Assembly (NCBI RefSeq): GCF_900537175.1 | Contig: NZ_LS999833.1 | Location: forward strand, 248,001 to 312,000 | Direction of reading: 5' to 3' | Origin: Lentilitoribacter sp. Alg239-R112 | GTDB lineage: Bacteria > Pseudomonadota > Alphaproteobacteria > Rhizobiales > Rhizobiaceae | Length of the DNA stretch: 64,000 nucleotides | Part shown: positions 40,683-49,152 of the stretch, piece by piece | Layout: each line of letters opens with the position of its first letter | How positions within the stretch are numbered: the first letter of the stretch is position 1 | Program-made: the position numbers and the translations under genes | Notes under the pieces: generated by a model | Told to the model about the DNA's origin: nothing | Database searches by the model: none | Seen by the model: only the letters and a program-made list of their open reading frames with translations

Positions 40683-41612
40683 CTATTCCGAATATAGCTT
40701 GGCAAGTTTTGCTTCATCCTGCGCAGCTTCCTGTAAAAGCCAATTACGAAACAACTCAATCTTGGGAAGATTAGCTGTTGCTGGTGGACATACAATCCAA
40801 TAGGCGGACTCAACTTTCAATGCTAGTTTTGATGGACGAACAAGTTGTCCTGAAATCAGATCACGTGTGGCAAGACCACCCCGTGCCAAGGCAATGCCCT
40901 GCCCCTCAACCGCCGCATCTATGATCATGCTGACCTGATCGAACACCGGACCATGAGAAACATCGACGTCTTCAATCCTCGCAATATTTAACCACCTTAG
41001 CCAATCCTTACGATCTTCAAAATGAAGTAACTTCTGGTGTTTAAGATTGTTAATGTCATTCAAAGAGTGTTCACCGCTCATATATTTGGGACTACAGATC
41101 GGAAACACGCCTCCTGTGTAGAGCTTGGTCAAGTGCAAATTTGATTTGTAACCTAATTCAGCTTCAACACCATATCTTACAGCCAGATCTACATCTACCT
41201 GCGCAAAATCAATATGATGTTCTGATGCACTTATGCGGAGGTCAATTTGCGGAAAAAGTTCAGCAAAGCGCCCTAGGCGATGAACCAGCCATTTGGATGC
41301 GAAGTTTGGTGGCATACTCACCGTCAACACACCGGAACTTTGGCGCTTAATCAGAGTGTTTGTTCCTGTCGCGATACGGTCCAGCGCATCTCTCACAACA
41401 ATCAGATAATCACGCGCCACATTGGTTAAAACCAACTGTTGCGGTCGTCGATGAAACAGTTTCAGACCCAGCTCCGTTTCCAACGCTTTGACCTGGTGGC
41501 TAATGGCTCCCTGAGTGACAAAAAGCTCTTCTGCCGCCTTTGTAAAGCTCTCGTGCCGCGCTGCTGCTTCGAAGGCAACCAGCGCGTTCATTGAGGGTAA
41601 TTTTCTGGACAT
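40683..41612 (-). CDS. GcvA-like LysR-family regulator
   Basis: 309 residues. The start MSRKLPSMNALVAFEAAARHESFTKAAEELFVTQGAISHQVKALE is the GcvA signature. The substrate domain has PNFASKWLVHRLGRFAELFP and WLRWLN, typical of the GcvA/AmpR-like group. In alphaproteobacteria such genes control varied targets, so the gcvA name is not asserted. It diverges from the DUF1127 gene. Confidence 0.85.
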   Translation of the reverse strand: MSRKLPSMNALVAFEAAARHESFTKAAEELFVTQGAISHQVKALETELGLKLFHRRPQQLVLTNVARDYLIVVRDALDRIATGTNTLIKRQSSGVLTVSMPPNFASKWLVHRLGRFAELFPQIDLRISASEHHIDFAQVDVDLAVRYGVEAELGYKSNLHLTKLYTGGVFPICSPKYMSGEHSLNDINNLKHQKLLHFEDRKDWLRWLNIARIEDVDVSHGPVFDQVSMIIDAAVEGQGIALARGGLATRDLISGQLVRPSKLALKVESAYWIVCPPATANLPKIELFRNWLLQEAAQDEAKLAKLYSE

Positions 41613-41727
41613 AAAACACCAAGCGCATGAGAAATTCTAATGCACTATAGAGAAATGATGCTTTGCGAACAAGTTTATAATTAGGCATTTTGAATATCAA
41701 ATAATCATAATTGAGAAAGATGTTGAA

Positions 41728-41958
41728 ATGAAATACAGAACAAGTTCTCACTATAATATCTTATTTTTAAACGATTTTTTACTCAAAATTCGAGTTATCT
41801 TGAACATGTTCGAATTACGAGGGAAAGCCAAACGTGAGCGCGATGGAATTGCAGAACTAAATGCTTACCAACTGAAAGATATTGGAATTTCTCATGATAA
41901 CGCCGCTCACAAACTAGATAGATCCCGAATAGAAATGCCCTTCAGGATGGACCTTTAG
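41728..41958 (+). CDS. DUF1127 protein
   Basis: 76 residues. The C-terminal half, AKRERDGIAELNAYQLKDIGISHDNA, is a DUF1127 domain, with the usual pattern of Arg residues and the L-D-GI motif. DUF1127 proteins in alphaproteobacteria are small, often RNA-binding, and involved in phosphate or carbon and RNA regulation. It diverges from the GcvA-like gene. A strong hairpin terminator follows. Confidence 0.8.
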   Translation: MKYRTSSHYNILFLNDFLLKIRVILNMFELRGKAKRERDGIAELNAYQLKDIGISHDNAAHKLDRSRIEMPFRMDL

Positions 41959-41997
41959 TAGAAAATGGAAATGAGTATTAAGCCCCACCACCAAAAG

Positions 41998-42028
41998 CCA
42001 AAAGCGGAGACCAACTCTCCGCTTTTGG
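41998..42028. terminator. Terminator between DUF1127 and COG4315 genes
   Basis: CCAAAAGCGGAGA (41998-42010) pairs perfectly with TCTCCGCTTTTGG (42016-42028) over 13 bp, with a five-base loop, between convergent genes. It probably ends transcription from both sides, although neither side has a long T-run. Confidence 0.75.
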
Positions 42029-42057
42029 TTGTTCATATTGTATAATTTGGCAGCAAA

Positions 42058-42468
42058 TTACGGCTTGGCAACGTGCCAGACACCGCCCACGCCATCGCCA
42101 GTTACGTCACCTTTAGCGCTATCGCCAACCCATGTATAAAGTGGCTGACCATCATGTGCCCACATGAATGTGCCGTCTTTACGTTTAACCACGGTGAAAT
42201 CGCCCTCATCTTTTGATGACGCTTCTGCAGGCATTGGTGGCCAATTGGTTGCGCAACTATCGTAGCAGTTGGATTTGCCCGCTTCATCTTTATCAAATGT
42301 GTAAAGCGTTAGACCTTCCGCATTGGTTAGAACTGTGCCAACTGATGTTTCAGCTTTTTTGATTTCACTTGCTAAGTGGTGACCTGCAAATGAAATGTTG
42401 CTTGAAAGGATGAGCACAGATGCGCCCAGTGCTGCAAGTGTACCAATTTTAAGTGCTTTGTTTATCAT
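42058..42468 (-). CDS. COG4315-type exported protein
   Basis: 136 residues from the ATG at 42468 (GGAG at 42476-42479). A signal peptide (KIGTLAALGASVLILSSNISFA) is followed by two copies of the secreted repeat of PF03640: VGTVLTNAEGLTLYTFDKDEAGKSNCYDSCATNWPP and DGQPLYTWVGDSAKGDVTGDG. The first copy holds two cysteines. These proteins are common, extracytoplasmic and functionally unknown. Confidence 0.85.
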   Translation of the reverse strand: MINKALKIGTLAALGASVLILSSNISFAGHHLASEIKKAETSVGTVLTNAEGLTLYTFDKDEAGKSNCYDSCATNWPPMPAEASSKDEGDFTVVKRKDGTFMWAHDGQPLYTWVGDSAKGDVTGDGVGGVWHVAKP

Positions 42469-42572
42469 CATATTTCTCCAATTTAGGTGCCAGCATTTGC
42501 CAGCTACAAAACAGTTACGCACCGGGTCTTTGTTTTATTCAAAATTATTTTCATTTTTTTGGAGACATGAAA

Positions 42573-42610
42573 ATCACCACCGAAATCAGATATTCCGGTG
42601 GTGATATTTT
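42573..42610. terminator. Terminator hairpin near the yjhX 3' end
   Basis: ATCACCACCG (42573-42582) pairs with CGGTGGTGAT (42596-42605). The plus strand continues with TTTTT, and the minus strand continues with TTTCATG. It lies about 70 bases past the YjhX stop on the minus strand. Confidence 0.6.
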
Positions 42611-42672
42611 TCCTGAAAACCGACACATCAAACCCGATAAAATATAACGGCTTGAAGGTCAGATATTTCACC

Positions 42673-42930
42673 CTATTGATTATCAAGCTGCCCGTGCACA
42701 GATGTCGTTCCGAGCCGGGTAATCCTGTAAGGTCTGCCGTTGACAGACTTAATCATGCGTCGTTTTTTGAGGCGCATAAATACTGGCAGTGTGCAATCGC
42801 TCAGCACATAGCCTTCTCTGGTGTAACAAGTGATTTCAGTGATTTTGCCGCTTTTATTGCGCACATAATCAATGGCCCCACCCTGGGCCAAAACGTGTAA
42901 AACACGTTGCTCATATTTTGAAATATTCAA
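42673..42930 (-). CDS. YjhX (UPF0386) family protein
   Basis: 85 residues matching UPF0386/YjhX through most of its length: MNISKYEQRVLHVLAQGGAI, TREGYVLSDCTLPVFMRLKKRRMI and RPYRITRLGTTSVHGQLDNQ. The E. coli homologue is annotated as a topoisomerase-inhibiting toxin of a toxin/antitoxin pair with YjhQ, a GNAT. No GNAT antitoxin gene is adjacent here; the next minus-strand gene upstream encodes a small membrane protein about 230 bases away. Chromosomal orphan copies are common in alphaproteobacteria, so a toxic role is uncertain. Confidence 0.85.
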   Translation of the reverse strand: MNISKYEQRVLHVLAQGGAIDYVRNKSGKITEITCYTREGYVLSDCTLPVFMRLKKRRMIKSVNGRPYRITRLGTTSVHGQLDNQ

Positions 42931-43161
42931 TGGAATTCTCGAATTTTATGTAGAACATAAGGAACGTGCCAAACACCCGATTTATTTTGGGCATTCAGTT
43001 CAGTTCACATTACAATGTCCCTAAACGCCGGAACTGGCGTTAGCGCACATTCTCATTTGAGTGGTACATAAAAACTCCGTAGCCTGAGAAGAGCCTCAGG
43101 TGCAGGTAAAATATCTGTATAGCTTTAAATTTGCAAGACAGAAACTCACAGTATTTTCATT
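42931..43161. other. Gap with two small hairpins
   Basis: No gene. AACGCC-GGAACT-GGCGTT lies near 43023-43042, and CCTGAG facing CTCAGG lies near 43082-43099. Either could terminate the small gene that follows on the minus strand, but neither has a strong T-run. Confidence 0.35.
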
Positions 43162-43323
43162 TCAATAGGGATCATTAATTTCATTGCCAATCATGGTTTG
43201 CGTATGCTCTGCACCTTGTTGCAGGCGGGAAAAACTGCCTAAAGTAATAAGCATAATAATTGCTATGATGCTTGCAGCTGCGAACACATTTACAAATACA
43301 CTGGGGAACGAACGCTTTTCCAT
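43162..43323 (-). CDS. 53-aa single-pass membrane protein
   Basis: MEKRSFPSVFVNVFAAASII then AIIMLITLGSFSRLQQGAEH. One hydrophobic helix occupies residues 10-30, followed by a polar tail. The start at 43323 has AAAGGAG six bases away; another ATG lies at 43326. It diverges from aquaporin. No family is recognised. Confidence 0.6.
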   Translation of the reverse strand: MEKRSFPSVFVNVFAAASIIAIIMLITLGSFSRLQQGAEHTQTMIGNEINDPY

Positions 43324-43573
43324 CATGAACTCCTTTAACTCTATCATGATGGTTAAACATGGAATTGGTTTGTGCCCTTTGTGGAGAGAATGTGGATTTA
43401 ACATTAAAATCAGATACAATTTAAGAGTGATCGATTCGTAACGAAACTGAGTTTTAAAATCATCTTTCTGTTTGCTTAGTCTTATAAGCACAATACTCAA
43501 ATGCGTTTTTACTATTTGCCAAGAGGCGTTTATCTCACATTTTCAAATTTCATGGGACTTAAAGGAGATAATC

Positions 43574-44263
43574 ATGAAAAATAAACTAGCAGCGGAATTA
43601 TTTGGAACATTTTGGCTGGTCTTTGGCGGCTGTGGTAGTGCCGTACTTGCCGCTGGGGTTGCTGATGTTGGCATTGGCTTTATGGGCGTTTCACTTGCGT
43701 TTGGCCTTACAGTTTTAACAATGGCATATGCAGTGGGTGGCATTTCGGGTGGTCATTTCAATCCCGCCGTATCACTAGGCCTTGCTGTTGCTGGTAAATT
43801 TGAGTGGAAGGATTTTGTTCCCTACACAATTGCGCAACTGGCTGGCGGTGCGCTTGGCGCACTGGTGCTTTATCTTATTGTAACTGGTCAGTCAGACTTT
43901 ACAGGTGTTGGCGGCTTTGCATCCAATGGCTATGGAGAATTATCGCCGGGTGGATTTAACATGATGTCTGCACTGATCGCAGAGATCGTTCTCACAGCTA
44001 TTTTCCTGATTATCATTTTGGGTGCGACATCCAAAAGCGCTCCGGCAGGCTTTGCACCCATTGCCATTGGTCTGGGCCTAACCCTCATTCACCTGATTTC
44101 AATTCCGGTGACAAATACATCAGTAAACCCTGCCCGCTCGACAGCGGTGGCACTATTTGCTGAAACGGGTGCGATGGGTCAATTGTGGTTGTTCTGGGTG
44201 GCACCACTTGTAGGCGCAGCCATTGGTGCGATTATTTGGAAGGCGCTTTTGAACAACGACTAG
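43574..44263 (+). CDS. aqpZ: Aquaporin Z-like water channel
   Basis: 229 residues with six membrane segments and the two half-helix NPA motifs (HFNPAVS and SVNPARS). The selectivity Arg follows the second NPA. The family moves water across the inner membrane and sometimes CO2. AAAGGAG precedes the start. No partner gene is adjacent, so osmotic regulation is not shown by context. Confidence 0.9.
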   Translation: MKNKLAAELFGTFWLVFGGCGSAVLAAGVADVGIGFMGVSLAFGLTVLTMAYAVGGISGGHFNPAVSLGLAVAGKFEWKDFVPYTIAQLAGGALGALVLYLIVTGQSDFTGVGGFASNGYGELSPGGFNMMSALIAEIVLTAIFLIIILGATSKSAPAGFAPIAIGLGLTLIHLISIPVTNTSVNPARSTAVALFAETGAMGQLWLFWVAPLVGAAIGAIIWKALLNND

Positions 44264-44271
44264 ACAATGTG

Positions 44272-44295
44272 GCCGCCGACAACATTGTTGGCGGC
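44272..44295. terminator. Terminator after aqpZ
   Basis: A 24-bp inverted repeat, GCCGCC and an AT-rich core facing GGCGGC, lies between the convergent aqpZ and DUF6434 genes. It is followed on the plus strand by TTATTCTATTTT. Confidence 0.6.
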
Positions 44296-44300
44296 TTATT

Positions 44301-44924
44301 CTATTTTAAATCCAGATCCGAACGTTCATATTCATGTCGTCCACTATCTGACGGCAGGCCTGTTTTAAGTGCCCAATATTTGCGAACATCACTCATTCCC
44401 GTGTCAGGATTATCAGCCAGAAAATCTCGAGTATACGAGTTGAATTGGTTATGATCCTCTATTTTGGATTTGAAATCAGGATCACTCATTCGTGTTTTCA
44501 TGGCCTGATACTCATTAACGGCGTCACCTAATGTCCGGCCAATATTGGATTTCATCCACGCCATGAACTCGATGTTAAATTTGAAACTGACACCAACATG
44601 TTCCTTAAAAAAACGACGCACATTCTGTGTGTTCTTGTAACTATCGGTAATTTGTGTTTCTGCGGTTAGCACCTCACTATGCCAGTCAAACTTGGACCTT
44701 TTACTTTCGGGCTTTGAAGCAATTTTCTGCTCTTTCTCGCCTGTGTCGAGATAATGTGAAATACGCCCTAAAATCTCAAATTTGCCACCGCTTGTTTTAA
44801 CGCCAAGGATGCGTGCATAACCAATAAGGTCGGACTTAAGCCAATACCAGCGGCGTAGTTCATCTCCAGATTTAATTGAGGTAATTTCAGGTCGTTCTGT
44901 TTCTTTGCTATCCGTCATATGCAT
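44301..44924 (-). CDS. DUF6434-like protein with SAP-like N-terminus
   Basis: 207 residues. The N-terminal 60 residues (LRRWYWLKSDLIGYARILGV-KTSGGKFEILGRISHYL) resemble a SAP-like DNA or RNA-binding fold. The later region SKFDWHSEVLTAETQITDSYKNTQNVRRFFKEHVG and FNIEFMAWMKSNIGRTLGDAVNEYQ matches DUF6434. It overlaps the 3' end of the response regulator gene by 17 bases, so the three genes 47083-44301 form an operon. Why a putative nucleic-acid-binding protein belongs with the two-component pair is unknown. Confidence 0.65.
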   Translation of the reverse strand: MHMTDSKETERPEITSIKSGDELRRWYWLKSDLIGYARILGVKTSGGKFEILGRISHYLDTGEKEQKIASKPESKRSKFDWHSEVLTAETQITDSYKNTQNVRRFFKEHVGVSFKFNIEFMAWMKSNIGRTLGDAVNEYQAMKTRMSDPDFKSKIEDHNQFNSYTRDFLADNPDTGMSDVRKYWALKTGLPSDSGRHEYERSDLDLK

Positions 44925-45591
44925 ATCCTACACCATAAACAGAGCGAATAATTTCGCCATCTTGCGAATGTGGTTTTAATTTCTGGCGAATATTTTTTAT
45001 GTGGCTATCAACTGTGCGGTCAAACACCATCGCATCATCTGGAAATGCAAGCTCCAGCAATTGCGCGCGTGAGAATACACGGCCCGGGCGCTTGTAAAGA
45101 ATGGAGAGAAGCTGAAACTCGCGGCGCGTAAAATCAAGCAGCTGATTATCAAATGACACGCTCCAATTTTCTTCATTCAGTTGCAAACCGCCCTCTTCTG
45201 AAACGCTTTCATCCACGTCATTGCTTCGTGATGTGCGCCGTAAGATGGCTTTAACGCGTGCGACGACTTCGCGTGGCGACCATGGTTTGCAAATATAATC
45301 ATCCGCACCAAGTTCAAGCCCCAATAGGCGGTCTATCTCTTCAACCCGTGCAGTTTCCAAAATGATTGGCACATCGCTTCTATCACGCACTTTGCGGCAG
45401 ATGGAAAGACCATCCTCGCCCGGCAGCATAACATCCAAAATCACCAGATCAGGTGCTTCTTCCAAAATGCGTTTGACCGCATTATGACCATCGAGCAGGA
45501 TTGTTGCGCGCATATCATTTCGCGCAAGATAATCTTTCAACACCTCAGCCAGAGCTTCTTCATCCTCCACAATCATGATGTGCTTTGTCAT
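44908..45591 (-). CDS. OmpR-family response regulator (BaeR-like)
   Basis: 227 residues. The receiver domain has the acidic pocket EDE, phospho-acceptor Asp53 in LVILDVMLPGEDG, and Lys in DDYICKPW. The C-terminal winged helix reads TRREFQLLSILYKRPGRVFSRAQLLE and TVDSHIKNIRQKL. The ATG at 45591 is preferred; an in-frame start at 45624 would overlap the kinase gene. It is likely autoregulated through the direct repeat at 47149-47170. Confidence 0.85.
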   Translation of the reverse strand: MTKHIMIVEDEEALAEVLKDYLARNDMRATILLDGHNAVKRILEEAPDLVILDVMLPGEDGLSICRKVRDRSDVPIILETARVEEIDRLLGLELGADDYICKPWSPREVVARVKAILRRTSRSNDVDESVSEEGGLQLNEENWSVSFDNQLLDFTRREFQLLSILYKRPGRVFSRAQLLELAFPDDAMVFDRTVDSHIKNIRQKLKPHSQDGEIIRSVYGVGYAYDG

Positions 45592-45598
45592 ATCGGTC

Positions 45599-47083
45599 TC
45601 ACTGTTTATTGTGCAATTTTTCATCTTTGCGGATGAGTGGAATTTGGAAAACCATCGCCATACCGCCCAAAGGCGAATATTCGGCTTTTAGATTACCATG
45701 ATGCGATTTTGCAATAAGCTGACAGATCGATAGCCCCAAACCGGACCCTCCGACTTTGTTGCCCGAACGCGTGCGCGATTGATCAGCGCGGTAGAAGCGG
45801 TCAAACAATTTATCCATCGCTTCTTGTGGCGGAGGTGAGTTTGAATCTTCCACGATGATCACGCCATGGTCATCATCTTTAACTGTCGATAATTTAATCA
45901 CACCAGGTGCTGCCGTATAGCGCATGGCATTGGTCAGAACATTATCAATGAGCTGGCCAATGCGCATGGTGTCACATTCTGCGACCAGATCGTTCGCAAA
46001 ATCGGTTTCCAATGTCAGTCCTTTTTCTTCAATCATGCCACGCACTTTATTGGCAGATTCAAGTGCCAACGAAGAGAGGTCAGTTTTCTCCCAATCTTGA
46101 ACCAAATAACCTTCTCTTGCATGGGATAGTTGACTGATATCTTTCACAAGTGCAGATAACCGCGTGACCGAAAGATGCAGCGTTGCCAACGTTTTTTGAT
46201 CTGCTTTTCGCACACCATCCTGTAACGCTTCTATCTCGGCTCGCAACACGGCCAGCGGGGTTTGCAACTCGTGACTGGTATCAGACATCCATCTGCGTTC
46301 CGATACTTCCTGCGCTGCCAATTGCTCCGCCAATAGATTGAACTGCTCCACCAGATTGCCAAATTCATCCTCGCTGGTTTTCTCAAGCCGCAAGTCATAT
46401 TCACCCAATGCCAGGCGCTTGGTGCCTGATACCAGACGGTCTACTGGCCGTGTAAACTGACGTGATAACCAATAAGCCGCACCAGCGGACAATAACAAGG
46501 CAACAAAAAGCGTCAGGATAAGGAACTTAATTTGGTCTAATAGAAAAAGGTTTGATGGATTACCCGCAATCCGCGTTGGCTTTGCAAGGGCCAGATAGCC
46601 TATGAGCTGCGCATTGCCATTTGAATCGACCCCCATAATCCTGCGTTGTGAGGCATGAGCGGGATTAAATGTTGCACCCACGACTAAATCACCTTGCGGG
46701 TTCAACAGCGCCAACCGCGAGTTTAACTGCAATGGATCGGCTGGTGGACGTCGTTTGCCAGTATTATTTTGACTATTTTCATTAAGTGCTTTCGGGCGTG
46801 GCCTTGCTGGTGGGTCATTGCGCGGAGCTTCACTGCGAACCAACCTATTAAACGCCCGCCTATTGTCCTTAAGATCCGGCCATGCAGGATTAGCGGCGTC
46901 ATGACGCTCAACCAGCTTGTCAATCACCGGACCAAAGCGATCAAACTCGGCTTGCAGCACATAATTTTCAAATCCGGACCGCATAGAAAGCGTCAGCAAA
47001 AACGCCACAAACGCAATCACCACAATGACAATTGTCATCATGGCGAAAAACAGTTTCTTACCTATTGATAATTTTTTCCACAT
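45599..47083 (-). CDS. Sensor histidine kinase (BaeS-like)
   Basis: 494 residues. A membrane segment near residue 20 and another near 190 flank a periplasmic region of about 150 residues. A HAMP linker (QFTRPVDRLVSGTKRLALGEYDLRL), a HisKA dimer with the phospho-acceptor His in WMSDTSHELQTPLAVLR, and an HATPase_c with N-box, GGSGLGLSICQLIAKSHHG follow. It should autophosphorylate and transfer to the response regulator encoded next. The overall arrangement is like BaeS; the signal is not known. Confidence 0.85.
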   Translation of the reverse strand: MWKKLSIGKKLFFAMMTIVIVVIAFVAFLLTLSMRSGFENYVLQAEFDRFGPVIDKLVERHDAANPAWPDLKDNRRAFNRLVRSEAPRNDPPARPRPKALNENSQNNTGKRRPPADPLQLNSRLALLNPQGDLVVGATFNPAHASQRRIMGVDSNGNAQLIGYLALAKPTRIAGNPSNLFLLDQIKFLILTLFVALLLSAGAAYWLSRQFTRPVDRLVSGTKRLALGEYDLRLEKTSEDEFGNLVEQFNLLAEQLAAQEVSERRWMSDTSHELQTPLAVLRAEIEALQDGVRKADQKTLATLHLSVTRLSALVKDISQLSHAREGYLVQDWEKTDLSSLALESANKVRGMIEEKGLTLETDFANDLVAECDTMRIGQLIDNVLTNAMRYTAAPGVIKLSTVKDDDHGVIIVEDSNSPPPQEAMDKLFDRFYRADQSRTRSGNKVGGSGLGLSICQLIAKSHHGNLKAEYSPLGGMAMVFQIPLIRKDEKLHNKQ

Positions 47084-47148
47084 CTTGAAGGTGTTCTATA
47101 CCAGTTCAGGCTTTTTCCAAATTACGTCGAAATTGTGATCGATAAATG

Positions 47149-47170
47149 TGAAGCAAGAATGAAGCAAATA
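47149..47170. promoter_or_regulatory. 11-bp-period direct repeat between kinase and YHYH genes
   Basis: TGAAGCAA occurs at 47149-47156 and again at 47160-47167, exactly 11 bp apart. Head-to-tail repeats with this period are the usual target of OmpR-type response regulators. The pair lies in the divergent region, able to control both the two-component operon and the YHYH gene. Confidence 0.55.
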
Positions 47171-47334
47171 ACTTTGTTTTACCGGTAATACCGCGTGCAT
47201 CTTACGTCCTTTTACACATTCGCTCCACATTTCCTGCAAACTCCCATCATGCTCACATGCCAAATTGAATGCCAACAACAAAACATGATTACCCCTGATT
47301 AGGTTTTGTTGGAAACAGTCAAAGGAGCAATATC

Positions 47335-48477
47335 ATGAAGAAAAACACAAAAGTCGCATTGCTTGCATGTTCCGCACTCGCAGTTGGCGCATTAACTGCC
47401 AAAGCAATCAGCGCCACCAATCAAGTCAAAATCACAACCAGCAATGGTCAGCGCTGCATTCAATCCAATGGCATCCCCGATCATTCGATCGGTCAGTTCC
47501 CCAATAAAGGCAATCCAAATTTTATCTCCACGCAAAATACCAAACTGTGCGTGACAATGACACCAAGTAAAGGTTCACAGGCCAAAGATTTACGCGGTTC
47601 AACAGGCTTTACGCTCAACGGTGTTACAATTCGCCCCGGAACCGCAGATTGGTATGACGCATCGTCACCGCGTGGACATAGCCGTGATCGCTCATCAGGC
47701 TGGAACCTGGATGGCATGGGGCCCGGCAACACGCTTGGCTTAGACCGAAACAATGCCCATGTAGATAATAGAGGTCTTTATCACTATCACGGCCCATCAA
47801 AATCCATCATGAATGCCGCGCAAGGCACTCTGATCGGCTATGCCGCCGATGGACATGGCATTCACTATGTGGGCTCAAAACAAACATCAAGCTGGCAATT
47901 GAAAAAAGGCACCCGCCCTTCTGCACCCGGTGGTGCCTATGATGGCACCTATAATCAGGACTTTGAATATGTAGCAGGCTCTGGGTCACTGGATGAGTGT
48001 AACGGTGCGACAGTCAATGGCGAGTATAAATACTTTGCCACCGACACATACCCTTACTTCCCGCGCTGCGCATTTGGCACGGTTTCGTCCGATTTTTCTG
48101 GCCCACGCGGTGTCGCCAGCAATCAACAAGGAAATCAACAACGAAATCAAATTAACAGGCAACAAGGAGGCCAGCGAGGCGGCGGCGATCAAAGTGCTGC
48201 ATTGGAAAACGGAAACGAACGGCAAGGAAAAGGTAATTTTCTGCAACGTTTGTTTGGCAAACAACAGGGCCAAAATGCGCGAAGCAGGCAGCAAGGTAAC
48301 CGCCGTTTTGCTCAAAGCAACAATGGCGGCAGGCGCGGGCCACCGCAGCAGGCAATATCAGCTTGCGCATCTGCATCTATTGGCAACAGTTGCTCGTTTC
48401 AAACCCCGCGCGGAAATTTAATCGGCCAATGCGTTCTAACACCCGACCAGCAAAAGGCCTGTCGGCCCAACCGCTAA
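47335..48477 (+). CDS. Exported YHYH-domain protein
   Basis: 380 residues. A signal peptide (KKNTKVALLACSALAVGALTAKAIS) is followed by a YHYH domain (DNRGLYHYHGPSKSIM, then LIGYAADGHGIHYVGSKQTS). About 110 Gln/Asn/Gly/Arg-rich low-complexity residues come next, then a short C-terminal Cys-containing segment (ISACASASIGNSCSFQTPRG). AAAGGAG precedes the start. It diverges from the BaeSR-like operon and is probably regulated by it. YHYH proteins are periplasmic or exported, of unknown function. Confidence 0.8.
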   Translation: MKKNTKVALLACSALAVGALTAKAISATNQVKITTSNGQRCIQSNGIPDHSIGQFPNKGNPNFISTQNTKLCVTMTPSKGSQAKDLRGSTGFTLNGVTIRPGTADWYDASSPRGHSRDRSSGWNLDGMGPGNTLGLDRNNAHVDNRGLYHYHGPSKSIMNAAQGTLIGYAADGHGIHYVGSKQTSSWQLKKGTRPSAPGGAYDGTYNQDFEYVAGSGSLDECNGATVNGEYKYFATDTYPYFPRCAFGTVSSDFSGPRGVASNQQGNQQRNQINRQQGGQRGGGDQSAALENGNERQGKGNFLQRLFGKQQGQNARSRQQGNRRFAQSNNGGRRGPPQQAISACASASIGNSCSFQTPRGNLIGQCVLTPDQQKACRPNR

Positions 48478-48554
48478 ACTTTGAGCGCGACGCAAATTGG
48501 CTTGGACCGCCATTTAATCGAACCGCTATTCGATTATTCATCCAAGCCCTTCAA

Positions 48555-48704
48555 GGTGCTGGCTAGGCTTTATGGCATTCAGCTCTAGCCAGCACCCAAA
48601 TAGAACCACCCGAATTGGCCGGCAGTTTAATGTGATTGTTTATAACCGGCCAAGGAGTGTCTGAGTACAAGCCACGCCCCCGTGCTTTAGTGCTTAGACA
48701 CTCC
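48555..48704. repeat. Three consecutive inverted repeats (structured RNA or DNA candidate)
   Basis: Three perfect or near-perfect inverted repeats follow each other: GGTGCTGGCTAG (48555-48566) with CTAGCCAGCACC (48585-48596); TTGGCCGG (48615-48622) with CCGGCCAA (48646-48653); GGAGTGTCT-G-AG (48654-48665) with CT-T-AGACACTCC (48693-48704). A small CACG-CCC-CGTG hairpin sits inside the third. No T-run follows directly, so the set is more than one terminator. Confidence 0.6.
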
Positions 48705-48799
48705 ACCCTTGCCTGACTTAAATTCTTTACTATCTTGTAATTCGCAGCTTGCAACTTACATAAGAATATGATCAGAATAGGTTATTAAGGAGATTGAGT

Positions 48800-48943
48800 A
48801 TGGCTCGTTTAAACCAACAAAAAACTGCAAAAGCTAAAGCAATAGCTGCGAAGGAAAATTCGCAAGCAGTAACGATGCATGCTCTTCTTATCACCACTAC
48901 AGTTTTGGGCGGCTTGTTGCTCGCATCTAAACTATTCAGCTAA
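48800..48943 (+). CDS. 47-aa membrane-anchored basic peptide
   Basis: MARLNQQKTAKAKAIAAKEN, then SQAVTMHALLITTTVLGGLLLASKLFS. The N-terminus is basic and polar, and a single hydrophobic helix fills the C-terminal half. AAGGAG at 48787-48792 is seven bases from the ATG. It is too short for usual ORF cut-offs but has the best ribosome binding site in the gap. The function is unknown. Confidence 0.65.
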   Translation: MARLNQQKTAKAKAIAAKENSQAVTMHALLITTTVLGGLLLASKLFS

Positions 48944-49152
48944 CGGCTGCTTATACCAGCCACCATATAGTGGCTGATGACCTTTCCTAAATTATAGAGA
49001 ATTATTAGCATTAACGTTTGATGCATTTAAAGAACATCTGAACTGATAATACGGCTAGCCTCACAAAAGCTTGAGGCAAGCAGCAACTCTTATAATTTCC
49101 TCGCTCGGAACCTGATTCCGTGGCTGGATTTTTTTGTGAGAGTGACCTTGAT
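48944..49152. other. Gap before the DUF1217 gene
   Basis: CAGCCAC (48957-48963) pairs with GTGGCTG (48970-48976) just after the small membrane gene, as a possible terminator without T-run. I see nothing else assignable before 49153. Confidence 0.35.
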
